Below, in pieces: positions 46,772 to 55,120 of a DNA stretch of 64,000 nucleotides. The DNA comes from Marimonas lutisalis (GTDB taxonomy: Bacteria > Pseudomonadota > Alphaproteobacteria > Rhodobacterales > Rhodobacteraceae), in the NCBI RefSeq assembly GCF_005434965.1, contig NZ_SKCI01000004.1, positions 434,001 through 498,000 of the forward strand. Direction: 5' to 3'. Below the pieces are notes generated by a model. That model did no database searches. It was given only the letters and a program-made list of their open reading frames with translations, and was not told the DNA's origin. A program made the position numbers and the translations under genes. Numbering within the stretch: position 1 is the stretch's first letter; every line of letters starts with the position of its first letter.

Positions 46772-48070
46772 ATGACCGACGCGACCGCAAACGGAAAGCC
46801 CGAAATGCTGACGACGGCTGATGGCAAGCCGCTGAAAGCGGCGCTGATCCGTGCCCAGGCACGTGCGCGACGCCGCGCCTTTCTGCTGGTTTTACCGCTT
46901 CTGGCATTCATCCTGATCACCTTTGTCATGCCGATCGGGCAAATGCTGCATCAATCGGTCTACAACCCAGGCTTCGTCATGCACGAGGATATCGGCAGCG
47001 GAAAGCGCACGCCGATCATGACGAACCTCAAGGTATGGTTCGATGAAAACCCCGCCGGAACCGAGCCGGACGAGGCAGCCTTTGCGGCGCTGCACGAAGA
47101 CATGCTGCTGCTTCGCGAATTGCGCGCCCCCGGTCAGGTTGGCACCCGCGTGAACTATGAGCGCGGCGGCTCGCGTTCGATGTTCACCAAGGCGGCCCGC
47201 CGTGCGGAACGTATGGACCCGCCTTACAAGGAAGCATTCCTGGATGTTGATGAGGAATGGGCCGACCCGGAACTTTGGCGCGTCATGCGCGATGCGTCCT
47301 CCGCTTATACGTTCAATTTCTACCTTGCTGCCCTGGACCGCTCCAAGAATGCCGACGGCGAGATCGTCAGTGTCGACGAGAACCGGCAGATCTACATCAA
47401 GCTGTTCACCCGAACGCTGTTCCTGTCGGTGCTGATCACCTTCCTGACCTTCCTTCTGGGTTACCCGATCGCGCATCTTCTGGCGACGCTGCCGCTGCGC
47501 TATTCGAACCTCCTGATGATCTTCGTCCTGTTGCCGTTCTGGACATCGCTTCTGGTGCGAACGACAAGCTGGATGGTGCTTCTTCAATCTCAAGGGGTGG
47601 TTAACGATGCGCTCGTGGGGATGGGTATCCTGGGCGACGATAACCGGCTTCAGATGATGTACAACCAGATCGGCACGGTTGTGGCGATGACACACATCCT
47701 GCTGCCGTTCATGGTGCTGCCACTCTATTCGGTGATGCGGCCGATCAACCCCTCCTATGTGCGCGCCGCGCGCAGCCTGGGCGCAACCAGCTGGACGGCC
47801 TTTCGCCGGATCTACTTCCCGCAGACCGTACCGGGCATCGGGGCCGGTGCGCTGCTCGTCTTCATCCTGGCTGTTGGCTACTACATCACGCCCGCCCTTG
47901 TCGGTGGCGCCGATGGCCAGCTGATCTCGAACCTCATCGCCTTCCATATGCAGAACTCGCTCAACTGGTCGCTGGCGGCGGCGCTGGCGGCGCTGCTGCT
48001 GGCCGGCATCCTGATCCTTTACTGGCTCTACGATCGCCTGATCGGCATCGACAACCTGAAACTGGGGTAA
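46772..48070 (+). CDS. ABC transporter permease with large extracytoplasmic insertion
   Basis: A 432-residue permease of the PotB/PotH type. The first helix (about 36-57) is followed by roughly 150 charged residues (about 58-205) before the second helix at TRTLFLSVLITFLTFLLGYP. The remaining part has LPFWTSLLVRTTSWMVLL and the EAA loop RAARSLGATSWTAFRRIYFP. The insertion is much longer than in classical PotB and should face the periplasm. Confidence 0.88.
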   Translation: MTDATANGKPEMLTTADGKPLKAALIRAQARARRRAFLLVLPLLAFILITFVMPIGQMLHQSVYNPGFVMHEDIGSGKRTPIMTNLKVWFDENPAGTEPDEAAFAALHEDMLLLRELRAPGQVGTRVNYERGGSRSMFTKAARRAERMDPPYKEAFLDVDEEWADPELWRVMRDASSAYTFNFYLAALDRSKNADGEIVSVDENRQIYIKLFTRTLFLSVLITFLTFLLGYPIAHLLATLPLRYSNLLMIFVLLPFWTSLLVRTTSWMVLLQSQGVVNDALVGMGILGDDNRLQMMYNQIGTVVAMTHILLPFMVLPLYSVMRPINPSYVRAARSLGATSWTAFRRIYFPQTVPGIGAGALLVFILAVGYYITPALVGGADGQLISNLIAFHMQNSLNWSLAAALAALLLAGILILYWLYDRLIGIDNLKLG

Positions 48071-48073
48071 GAC

Positions 48074-48994
48074 ATGGCACTTCCCAAACACGCGTCGACT
48101 CTCGAGCGGATCTGGCATTACGCCTACCTGGTGATCTGTGCGCTGATCTTCCTGTTCCTGATCGCGCCGATCCTCGTGGTGATCCCGCTCAGCTTCAACG
48201 TCGAGCCTTATTTCACCTTCACCGAAAAAATGCTGAAGCTGGATCCCACCGGGTATTCCATGCGCTGGTATGACCTGCTGCTGACCTTCGGCATGCTTGA
48301 GCCTGAAGCGCCGCGCGATACAAGCTGGTGGGCGGATGCCTGGGCCAACGCGAACTGGATCAACGCCGCCAAGAACTCTATCATTGTCGGGTTCTTCTCG
48401 ACCATTCTGGCCACGTCGCTTGGCACGGTCGCGGCCCTTGGCCTGTCACGCCCCGAAATGCCCTATCGCCGGGCGATCATGGCGATGCTGATTTCGCCGA
48501 TGATCGTGCCGATCATCATCGTGGCAACAGGGCTGTTCTTTTTCTACTCGAGCATCGGGATGCAGAACTGGGGTATTCCGTATCTCGGGATCATCCTGGC
48601 GCACGCGACGCTGGGGATTCCGTTTGTCATCATCACGGTTACGGCAACGCTGGTGGGCTTCGATCACTCGCTGACGCGTGCCTCGGCCAGTCTGGGTGCG
48701 GATCCTGTCACAACGTTCCGCCGGGTGCAGATGCCGCTGATCCTGCCCGGCGTGATTTCGGGCGCGCTGTTCGCTTTCGTTACGTCATTTGACGAAGTTG
48801 TGGTTGTTCTCTTCGTCGGCGGTCTGGACGAACAGACCATCCCCCGGCAAATGTGGAACGGTATCCGCGAGCAGATCAGCCCGGCAATTCTGTCGGTTGC
48901 AACGATCCTCGTGATCATTTCGATCCTGCTTCTGACCACGGTGGAACTGTTGCGCCGCCGGTCAGAGCGGCTGCGGGGGGTGAGCCCCCGGTAA
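48074..48994 (+). CDS. ABC transporter permease (PotC/PotI type)
   Basis: A 306-residue permease with six predicted helices. An extracytoplasmic stretch after the first helix (about 48-100) is longer than usual. The EAA loop reads RASASLGADPVTTFRRVQMPLILPG. It pairs with the upstream 432-residue permease, 3 bp away, and precedes the SDR gene by 16 bp. Confidence 0.88.
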   Translation: MALPKHASTLERIWHYAYLVICALIFLFLIAPILVVIPLSFNVEPYFTFTEKMLKLDPTGYSMRWYDLLLTFGMLEPEAPRDTSWWADAWANANWINAAKNSIIVGFFSTILATSLGTVAALGLSRPEMPYRRAIMAMLISPMIVPIIIVATGLFFFYSSIGMQNWGIPYLGIILAHATLGIPFVIITVTATLVGFDHSLTRASASLGADPVTTFRRVQMPLILPGVISGALFAFVTSFDEVVVVLFVGGLDEQTIPRQMWNGIREQISPAILSVATILVIISILLLTTVELLRRRSERLRGVSPR

Positions 48995-49010
48995 ACGGGA
49001 GGGCAAACCA

Positions 49011-49808
49011 GTGGACATTCAGGGAAAGATCGCCGTCGTCACGGGCGCGGCGCAGGGCATCGGCCGCGCACTGTGCGAGGCACTGGCGGCGGCGGGTGCA
49101 AAACACGTTGTGGCCGTCGACCTGAAGATCGAAGGCGCCGAAGAAACCGCACGCCTAGTTGGCGGCACGGCGATTGCCTGCGATGTAGGCGATCAGGCCC
49201 AGGTCGAAGCGATGATCGACAAGGTCGAGGATGAAATCGGACCGATCGACCTGATGTGTTCGAATGCGGGCATCCTGACGGGCCTTGATGAATCATTCGA
49301 TAACATCGCGTTCGCAAGCACCGAGGAGTGGAACAAGGCCTGGGCGGTGAACGTGATGGCGCACGTGCACGCCGCGCGCCACCTGGTGCCGAAAATGAAG
49401 GCGCGGGGAGGCGGGTATTTCATGCATACCGCCAGTGCGGCGGGGCTTCTTAATCAAGTCGGATCAGCGGTTTACGGGGTGACGAAACACGCCGCGGTAG
49501 GCTTTGCCGAGGCGCTGGCGCTGGGGCACAAGGATGACAATATCCGCGTGACCGTTCTGTGCCCGCAAGGGGTGGATACAGCGATGGTGCGCGGGGCCGG
49601 CGAGAACCCCGCGACGGCGGATGGAATCCTTTCGACTCAAGAGGTTGCCGAGAAAACGCTGGATGCGATCCGGGCGGAAAAGTTCCTGGTTCTGCCGCAT
49701 GCGGAGGTGGCGCAATACATGCAGAACAAGGTCAACGACTATGACCGCTGGATCGGTGGGATGGCCAAGCTGCAACGCGTTTACAAGGCCGCCAACGTCA
49801 AATCGTAA
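49011..49808 (+). CDS. Short-chain dehydrogenase/reductase (SDR)
   Basis: A 265-residue NAD(P)-dependent oxidoreductase. The Rossmann motif is TGAAQGIG (11-18), NAG is at 85-87, and the catalytic residues are S142, Y155 and K159 (YGVTK). The start is a GTG at 49011 preceded by GGGAGGG. It is the last gene of the second transporter operon and probably oxidises an alcohol or ketone in the imported compound's pathway. The substrate is unknown. Confidence 0.88.
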   Translation: MDIQGKIAVVTGAAQGIGRALCEALAAAGAKHVVAVDLKIEGAEETARLVGGTAIACDVGDQAQVEAMIDKVEDEIGPIDLMCSNAGILTGLDESFDNIAFASTEEWNKAWAVNVMAHVHAARHLVPKMKARGGGYFMHTASAAGLLNQVGSAVYGVTKHAAVGFAEALALGHKDDNIRVTVLCPQGVDTAMVRGAGENPATADGILSTQEVAEKTLDAIRAEKFLVLPHAEVAQYMQNKVNDYDRWIGGMAKLQRVYKAANVKS

Positions 49809-49829
49809 ACGCCACCGCGCGGTCGGAAA

Positions 49830-49874
49830 CAGTGGGGTGACATGCGTGCACCCCCCGGCTGACATCCGGCTGCC
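49830..49874 (-). repeat. 45-bp intergenic element, copy B (inverted relative to copy A)
   Basis: Reverse complement of the element at 27798-27842 with 43 of 45 positions identical. It lies 21 bases after the SDR stop and before the convergent small membrane protein gene. As with copy A, it sits between convergent genes. Confidence 0.85.
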
Positions 49875-49931
49875 AGCGGAATCGCCATTGATTAACGCGC
49901 GATTCAGTTAATGCAGCGCACGGTGCCGCTC

Positions 49932-50144
49932 TCAGTTCCCGAGATGCGAGACCATCACGATCGGCGGCGCAAGGATCGGCAGGTGCCCAGCGCCGGCAAC
50001 ATCCGGCACGGGGCGCGCCGAGACATATCCGGCGGCGGCGCAGATGATCCCCAGCGCGACATTACGCAGGCCCGTGCGGCGTGTTGGGGCATGCGCGGTT
50101 CGGGCCGCAGACCGCGAGACGCACTCATCACCGATGCACTGCAT
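49932..50144 (-). CDS. Small membrane-associated protein, unknown
   Basis: A 70-residue protein beginning MQCIGDECVSRSAA, with one hydrophobic segment (LRNVALGIICAAAGYVSA) and a Pro-rich tail. I chose the start at 50144 because GGAGGG lies 7 bases upstream. No family is recognised. It lies 84 bp downstream of ilvE on the same strand and could be the end of that transcript. Confidence 0.5.
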   Translation of the reverse strand: MQCIGDECVSRSAARTAHAPTRRTGLRNVALGIICAAAGYVSARPVPDVAGAGHLPILAPPIVMVSHLGN

Positions 50145-50228
50145 GAAAAACCCTCCGGAACGGCTGCGCATTCCGAAGGGTAGGATCGAATCCTGACCAA
50201 AAGGTGCCGTTCAGGCGGTTGTCAGCTG

Positions 50229-51095
50229 TCATTCGCGGACAAGTTTCTCGTAACTTGTAGCAATTTCCCTGGTCAGCGCGCCGACCTCGAAGTTCCAGTC
50301 GGCGATCTGGCCGACGGGGGTGACCTCGGCCGCGGAGCCGGTGAGCCAGCATTGTTCCATCCCGTCCAGCTCTTCAGGCAGGATGTGACGCTCATGCACT
50401 TTCACGCCGCGTTCCTGCAGCATGCCGATCACGGTTTGCCGGGTCAGGCCGTTCAGGATGGCATCGGGCAGGGGCGTGTGTACTTCGCCATCCTTGACGA
50501 AGAAGATGTTGGCGCCGGTCGCCTCGGCGACATAGCCGCGATAGTCGAGGAACATCGCGTCCGAGCAGCCCTTGGCCTCGGCGGCGTGTTTCGACATGGT
50601 GCAGATCATGTAGAGACCCGCGGCCTTGGCCGCTGTCGGGATGGTTTCGGGGCTGGGGCGCTTCCATTTCGCGAGGTCCAGCTTGGCGCCCTTGAACTTG
50701 GCATCGCCGTAGTAGTCTCCCCATTCCCAGGCCGCGACGGCCATGCGCACCGGGTTGCGCGCTGAGCTGACACCCATGTCTTCGCCCGCACCACGCCAGG
50801 CCACCGCGCGCACATAGGCATTGGTCAGCCCGTTGGCCTCGACCACGGCCTGCTTGGCCGCCTCGATTTCGTCGACCGAGTAGGGGATCGGCATGTCGAG
50901 CAGTTCACCGGATTTGCGCAGCCGTTCGGAATGCTTGCGCGAAAGGAAGATCTTGCCCTCGTAAAGCCGCTCGCCTTCGAATACGGAGGAGGCGTAATGC
51001 AAAGCGTGGGTCAGGATATGCACGTTAGCCGAACGCCAGTCGACCAGCTTGCCATCCATCCAGATCTTGCCATCACGATCATCATAGCCCGTCAT
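50229..51095 (-). CDS. ilvE: Branched-chain amino acid aminotransferase
   Basis: A 288-residue fold-type IV PLP aminotransferase making Leu, Ile and Val from their keto acids. Motifs are HALHYASSVFEGERLY, YVRAVAWRG, the EATGANIFFVKDG region and GLTRQTVIGML. AAGGAG precedes the ATG at 51095. It is divergent from the petP-petR pair across 171 bp containing an imperfect palindrome. Confidence 0.93.
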   Translation of the reverse strand: MTGYDDRDGKIWMDGKLVDWRSANVHILTHALHYASSVFEGERLYEGKIFLSRKHSERLRKSGELLDMPIPYSVDEIEAAKQAVVEANGLTNAYVRAVAWRGAGEDMGVSSARNPVRMAVAAWEWGDYYGDAKFKGAKLDLAKWKRPSPETIPTAAKAAGLYMICTMSKHAAEAKGCSDAMFLDYRGYVAEATGANIFFVKDGEVHTPLPDAILNGLTRQTVIGMLQERGVKVHERHILPEELDGMEQCWLTGSAAEVTPVGQIADWNFEVGALTREIATSYEKLVRE

Positions 51096-51142
51096 GTTCT
51101 CTACTCCTTCAAGGTCCGAGCTTTGCATTTATTGCGCCATAT

Positions 51143-51159
51143 ACGTCCGGAGCGGACAT
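51143..51159. promoter_or_regulatory. Imperfect palindrome in the ilvE-petP divergent region
   Basis: ACGTCCG-GAG-CGGACAT, a 7-3-7 inverted repeat with 6 of 7 pairs, lies 48 bp upstream of ilvE and 107 bp upstream of petP. MarR-type regulators bind such palindromes, so PetP autoregulation or ilvE control is possible. Confidence 0.4.
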
Positions 51160-51266
51160 AATATTTCGCCAAAACTGCGATTCGGTACCAGTTGCGTCTT
51201 GGAATGTCAACAAAGCTGACGTATTGTGAGTAAGGAACAGGCAATTTGTGATCGAAGGGGTGCGGC

Positions 51267-51764
51267 ATGTCGGAAAGCACAGGGGGTGAGACGCTTCTGT
51301 TCCTGACCGACGAGCAGTTGCGGCAGGGAATCGAGGCGATGTTCTTTGCCTATCGCGGCTTCACCGCCGATCCCGACCGGATCCTGGCGACGATGGCCTA
51401 TGGCCGGGCGCATCACCGGGCCATCCATTTCATCGCGCGGGCGCCGGGCACGACGGTGAACAACCTGCTGGAAATCCTTGGGGTCACGAAGCAATCGCTG
51501 AACCGTGTCTTGCGTACTCTGGTCGAAGACGGTCTGGTGGAAAGCAAGGTCGGAACCACCGACCGTAGGGAGAGGAACCTGTTTCTGACCGAGGACGGCA
51601 TGGCGCTGGAACGGCGCCTGAGTGACGCGCAGCGCGCGCGGATGCGGGCGGCCTATCGCCAGGCCGGGCCTGAGGCCGTTGCCGGGTTTCGCACCGTGCT
51701 GGAGGCGATGATGGACCCGGAGATGCGGCGGAAATACAATGCCCTGCGGGAGGGCGGCGCATGA
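51267..51764 (+). CDS. petP: MarR-family transcriptional regulator (PetP)
   Basis: A 165-residue MarR-type winged-helix protein. The recognition region reads TTVNNLLEILGVTKQSLNRVLRTLVEDGLV, and the wing has TTDRRERNLFLT. A MarR gene directly followed by, and overlapping, an OmpR-type response regulator matches petP-petR known from Rhodobacter capsulatus. There the pair lies upstream of the cytochrome bc1 operon; petABC is not in this window. Confidence 0.85.
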   Translation: MSESTGGETLLFLTDEQLRQGIEAMFFAYRGFTADPDRILATMAYGRAHHRAIHFIARAPGTTVNNLLEILGVTKQSLNRVLRTLVEDGLVESKVGTTDRRERNLFLTEDGMALERRLSDAQRARMRAAYRQAGPEAVAGFRTVLEAMMDPEMRRKYNALREGGA

Positions 51765-52462
51765 GCGAATTCGATCCACATCTACTGATCGTCGATGATG
51801 ACGAACGTATCCGCACGCTTTTGCAGAAATTCCTGAACCGCAACGGGTTCCTGGTGACGGCGGCGCGGGACGCGGCGCATGCGCGGCGCATCCTGTCGGG
51901 GCTGGATTTCGACCTGATCGTGATGGACGTGATGATGCCCGGTGAAACCGGAATCAGCCTGACGCGCAGTCTGCGCGAGACATCGAACACGCCGATCCTT
52001 CTTCTGACTGCTCGGGGCGAGACCGAGGACCGGATTGCGGGACTTGAGGCCGGGGCGGACGATTACCTGGCCAAGCCGTTCGAGCCCAAGGAACTGCTTC
52101 TGAGGATCAACGCGATCCTGCGGCGGATGCCCGAGGCGCAGGGCGAAGAGGTTCGGCCCAAGGTGCTGCACCTGGGCGATATCCGATACGACATGGAACG
52201 CGGCGAGCTGTGGCGGGGCGAAGACCTGATCCGGCTGACCGCAACGGAAAGCCAGCTGATGCGCATCTTCGCGTCGAGCCCCGGCGAGGCGGTCAGCCGC
52301 ACGAAGCTGGTCGAGGACCTGGGCCGCGACCGGGGGCAGGCGCAGGAACGCGCGGTGGACGTGCAGATTACCCGGCTGCGCCGCAAGATCGAGACCGACC
52401 CGAAGCAGCCGCGCTATCTGCAGACGGTGCGTGGGGCGGGTTACATGCTGGCCCCCGATTGA
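51761..52462 (+). CDS. petR: OmpR-family response regulator (PetR)
   Basis: A 233-residue response regulator. The receiver domain has the acidic pocket D12-D14, phospho-acceptor D56 (IVMDVMMPG) and K105 (AKPFEP). The C-terminal winged helix ends RYLQTVRGAGYML. Its ATG overlaps the petP stop (ATGA). No histidine kinase is adjacent. A REP-like hairpin follows its stop. Confidence 0.88.
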   Translation: MSEFDPHLLIVDDDERIRTLLQKFLNRNGFLVTAARDAAHARRILSGLDFDLIVMDVMMPGETGISLTRSLRETSNTPILLLTARGETEDRIAGLEAGADDYLAKPFEPKELLLRINAILRRMPEAQGEEVRPKVLHLGDIRYDMERGELWRGEDLIRLTATESQLMRIFASSPGEAVSRTKLVEDLGRDRGQAQERAVDVQITRLRRKIETDPKQPRYLQTVRGAGYMLAPD

Positions 52463-52468
52463 GGGTGT

Positions 52469-52490
52469 GCCGGGCTGAAGCCCGGCCTAC
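52469..52490. repeat. REP-like GTAG hairpin element between convergent genes (copy 2)
   Basis: On the minus strand it reads GTAG followed by GCCGGGC-TTCA-GCCCGGC, a perfect 7-bp stem. As in the element at 18017-18048, the TAG of the GTAG provides the stop codon of the minus-strand gene (matB, stop 52487-52489). It lies between petR and matB. Confidence 0.6.
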
Positions 52491-53989
52491 GCGAAGAGGC
52501 CGGCGTAGGTTTCGCGCAGCGCCTTTTTCTGCACCTTGCCCATGGTGTTTCGGGGAAGCTCGGCCACGAATTCGTAATGCTTGGGCTGCTTGAATTTGGC
52601 CAGTTTAGAGCCTGTTTCGGCTGTGATATCTTCAAGCGTCAGGCTTTCGTCCTCCTTGACGATCACCGCCACCACGCCTTCTCCGAAATCGGGATGCGGC
52701 ACGCCGATCACAGCGGATTCCAGCACGCCGGGAATATCGTCGATCAGGCTTTCGATTTCCTTGGGGTAAACGTTGAAGCCGCCGGAAATGATCAGGTCCT
52801 TGCCGCGGCCGACGATGCTGACATAGCCGTCAGCATCGCGCATGCCCAGGTCACCGGTGATGAACCAGCCATCGGGGCGCAGTTCCTCGGCTGTCTTCTC
52901 GGGCATCTGCCAATAGCCCTGGAACACGTTAGGGCCGCGCACCTCGATCATGCCGATCTCGCCGGTGCCGACTTCGCGGCCATCGTCGACAATGCGCAGC
53001 TCGACCCCCGGCAGCGGGAAGCCGACGGTGCCGGCACGGCGTTCACCCTCATAGGGGTTCGAGGTGTTCATGTTGGTTTCGGTCATGCCATAGCGCTCAA
53101 GGATGCGATGGCCGGTGCGCTCCTCCCACTTCTCGTGCGTGTCGACGAGGAGCGGCGCGGAGCCGGAGATGAAAAGCCGCATGTTAGAGACTGTTTCAAG
53201 GGAAAGGCGCGGATCATCGAGCAGGCGGGTATAGAAGGTGGGCACGCCCATGAGCGCGGTTGACGTGGGCATCGCATCGAGAATGGCGTTGGCGTCGAAT
53301 TTCGGCAGGAAGACGGTGGAGGCGCCTGCCAGGAGCGCCACGTTGGTGGCCACGAAAAGCCCGTGCGTATGGAAGATGGGCAGCGCGTGGATGAGGACAT
53401 CATCGGCGGTGAAACGCCAGTAGTCGCGCAGGGTTTCCGAGTTGGACGCGAGATTGCGGTGCGAAAGCATCGCGCCCTTCGAGCGGCCGGTGGTGCCCGA
53501 GGTGTAGAGAATGGCCGCGAGATCATCGGCGCCGCGGGCGACCGGTTTGAAATCGGGGGCCTCGGACAGATCGGCGGTCAGCGTGCCCTGCCCTGTGCCA
53601 TCGAGGGTGAAGACCCGGGCCGCGCCGGCCAGCGGCGCGATCTCGACCTCGCGCGCGGGATCGCAGACGACGACGGCGGGCGTGGCATCGGACAGGAAAT
53701 ATTCGACCTCGGAGGCGGTATAGGCGGTGTTGAGGGGCAAGAAAACGCCGCCGGCGAGAACGGTGCCGACATAAAGCTGCACCGCCTCGATCGTCTTTTC
53801 GACCTGCACGGCAACGCGGTCGCCGGGTTTGACGCCCGCATCAATCAGGCGGGCCGCCAGACGCTCGGCCCCGGTGAACAACTCGCCATAGGTGATATCG
53901 GGCAGGCCCGGGCGCGTGGCGAACACCTTGTCTGCGTTGCCCGCCAGATGCGTGGCAAGACGGTGGGCAAGATAGTTGTCGTCATACAT
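52487..53989 (-). CDS. matB: Malonyl-CoA synthetase
   Basis: A 500-residue AMP-binding ligase forming malonyl-CoA from malonate. The phosphate loop is LYTSGTTGRSKGAML. The segment RYGMTETNMNTSNPYEGERRAGTVGFPLPGVE is characteristic of MatB, whose Arg contacts the malonate carboxylate. GRGKDLIISGGFNVYPKEIE and PRNTMGKVQKKALRE complete the C-terminal domain. No malonate decarboxylase or transporter is adjacent. Confidence 0.92.
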   Translation of the reverse strand: MYDDNYLAHRLATHLAGNADKVFATRPGLPDITYGELFTGAERLAARLIDAGVKPGDRVAVQVEKTIEAVQLYVGTVLAGGVFLPLNTAYTASEVEYFLSDATPAVVVCDPAREVEIAPLAGAARVFTLDGTGQGTLTADLSEAPDFKPVARGADDLAAILYTSGTTGRSKGAMLSHRNLASNSETLRDYWRFTADDVLIHALPIFHTHGLFVATNVALLAGASTVFLPKFDANAILDAMPTSTALMGVPTFYTRLLDDPRLSLETVSNMRLFISGSAPLLVDTHEKWEERTGHRILERYGMTETNMNTSNPYEGERRAGTVGFPLPGVELRIVDDGREVGTGEIGMIEVRGPNVFQGYWQMPEKTAEELRPDGWFITGDLGMRDADGYVSIVGRGKDLIISGGFNVYPKEIESLIDDIPGVLESAVIGVPHPDFGEGVVAVIVKEDESLTLEDITAETGSKLAKFKQPKHYEFVAELPRNTMGKVQKKALRETYAGLFA

Positions 53990-54107
53990 CGGAAACCTCC
54001 CCTGGATCGGATGATCCTTTCCTGCGGTGCATGGCGGGTATTTTCAAGTGCGGATTGATCTTTGCGCGCGGGCGCGTAGGAGTGGAGCAGGACAAGGGAC
54101 GCGCGCA

Positions 54108-55031
54108 ATGAACCCGATCAGGGGTATAGCCTTCAAACTTCTGTCGGTGGTGACGTTCATCACCATGTCGGCGCTGGTCAAGGCCGTGTCCGAGCACGTG
54201 CCGCCGGGCGAGGCGGTGTTTTTCCGGTCATTCTTTGCCATTCCGGTGATCCTGGGCTGGCTGTGGGCGCGGGGCGATCTGCGCACGGGGCTCAAGGTGG
54301 CCTCGCCTATGGGGCATTTCTGGCGCGGGTTCGTGGGCACCACGGCGATGGCGCTGATGTTCACCGGGCTGGGCCTGTTGCCGCTGCCCGAGGTGACGGC
54401 GATCGGCTATGCCGCGCCGCTGTTGACGGTGATCTTTGCCGCGATGTTCCTGAACGAACGGGTGGGCGTTTTCCGGCTGGGCGCGGTGGCACTGGGCATG
54501 GTGGGCGTGCTGATCGTGCTGTCGCCGCGGCTGACCGCGTTTTCGGGCGAAACGGTGCAGACCACGCAGGCGCTGGGTGCGATGGTGGTGCTGGCCGGCG
54601 CGGGCTGTGCCGCGCTGGCGCAGATCTATGTGCGCAAGCTGGTTCAGACCGAGCAGACCTCGGCCATCGTGTTCTTCTTCTCGCTCACCTCCAGCCTTCT
54701 GGCACTGCTGAGCCTGCCCTTTGGCTGGGTGCTGCCCACGGGCAAGGAGGCGGTGCTGTTGGTGCTGATCGGGCTGATCGGCGGGTTCGGGCAGATTTTC
54801 CTGACCTCGGCCTATCGTCATGCCGATGCCAGCGTGGTGGCGCCGTTCGACTATGCCTCGATGCTGTTTGCCCTGGTCATCGGCTATGTCTTCTTTGACG
54901 AAGTCCCGACCGCACCTATGCTGGGGGGTGCGGCGCTGGTTATCCTGGCCGGTGTCATCATCATTCTGCGCGAACACCGGCTGGGACTGAAACGCGGGCG
55001 CGCGCGCAAATCCGTCACGCCACAGGGCTGA
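54108..55031 (+). CDS. DMT-superfamily (EamA) transporter
   Basis: A 307-residue integral membrane protein with ten hydrophobic helices arranged as two EamA repeats. The first repeat has FFRSFFAIPVILGWLWARGD and PLLTVIFAAMFLNERVG; the second has SAYRHADASVVAPFDYASMLFALVIGYVFFDE. Members of this type export amino acids or related metabolites, or import S-adenosylmethionine. The substrate is unknown. The ATG at 54108 is used; the longer in-frame reading upstream is not membrane-like. Confidence 0.88.
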   Translation: MNPIRGIAFKLLSVVTFITMSALVKAVSEHVPPGEAVFFRSFFAIPVILGWLWARGDLRTGLKVASPMGHFWRGFVGTTAMALMFTGLGLLPLPEVTAIGYAAPLLTVIFAAMFLNERVGVFRLGAVALGMVGVLIVLSPRLTAFSGETVQTTQALGAMVVLAGAGCAALAQIYVRKLVQTEQTSAIVFFFSLTSSLLALLSLPFGWVLPTGKEAVLLVLIGLIGGFGQIFLTSAYRHADASVVAPFDYASMLFALVIGYVFFDEVPTAPMLGGAALVILAGVIIILREHRLGLKRGRARKSVTPQG

Positions 55032-55120
55032 TGGGCTGAGCCGCGATGTCGCGTTGATTGCGGCGGCGATGCACATGTATAGGACGGCGGAAACGCGCGC
55101 CCCGATGTCAGGATGGCGAA

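Noticed and set aside
31128-49808. Horizontal transfer island hypothesis for the whole amine region
   Set aside because: No integrase, tRNA boundary or transposase is visible, and base composition looks similar by eye. The 45-bp elements alone do not show transfer.
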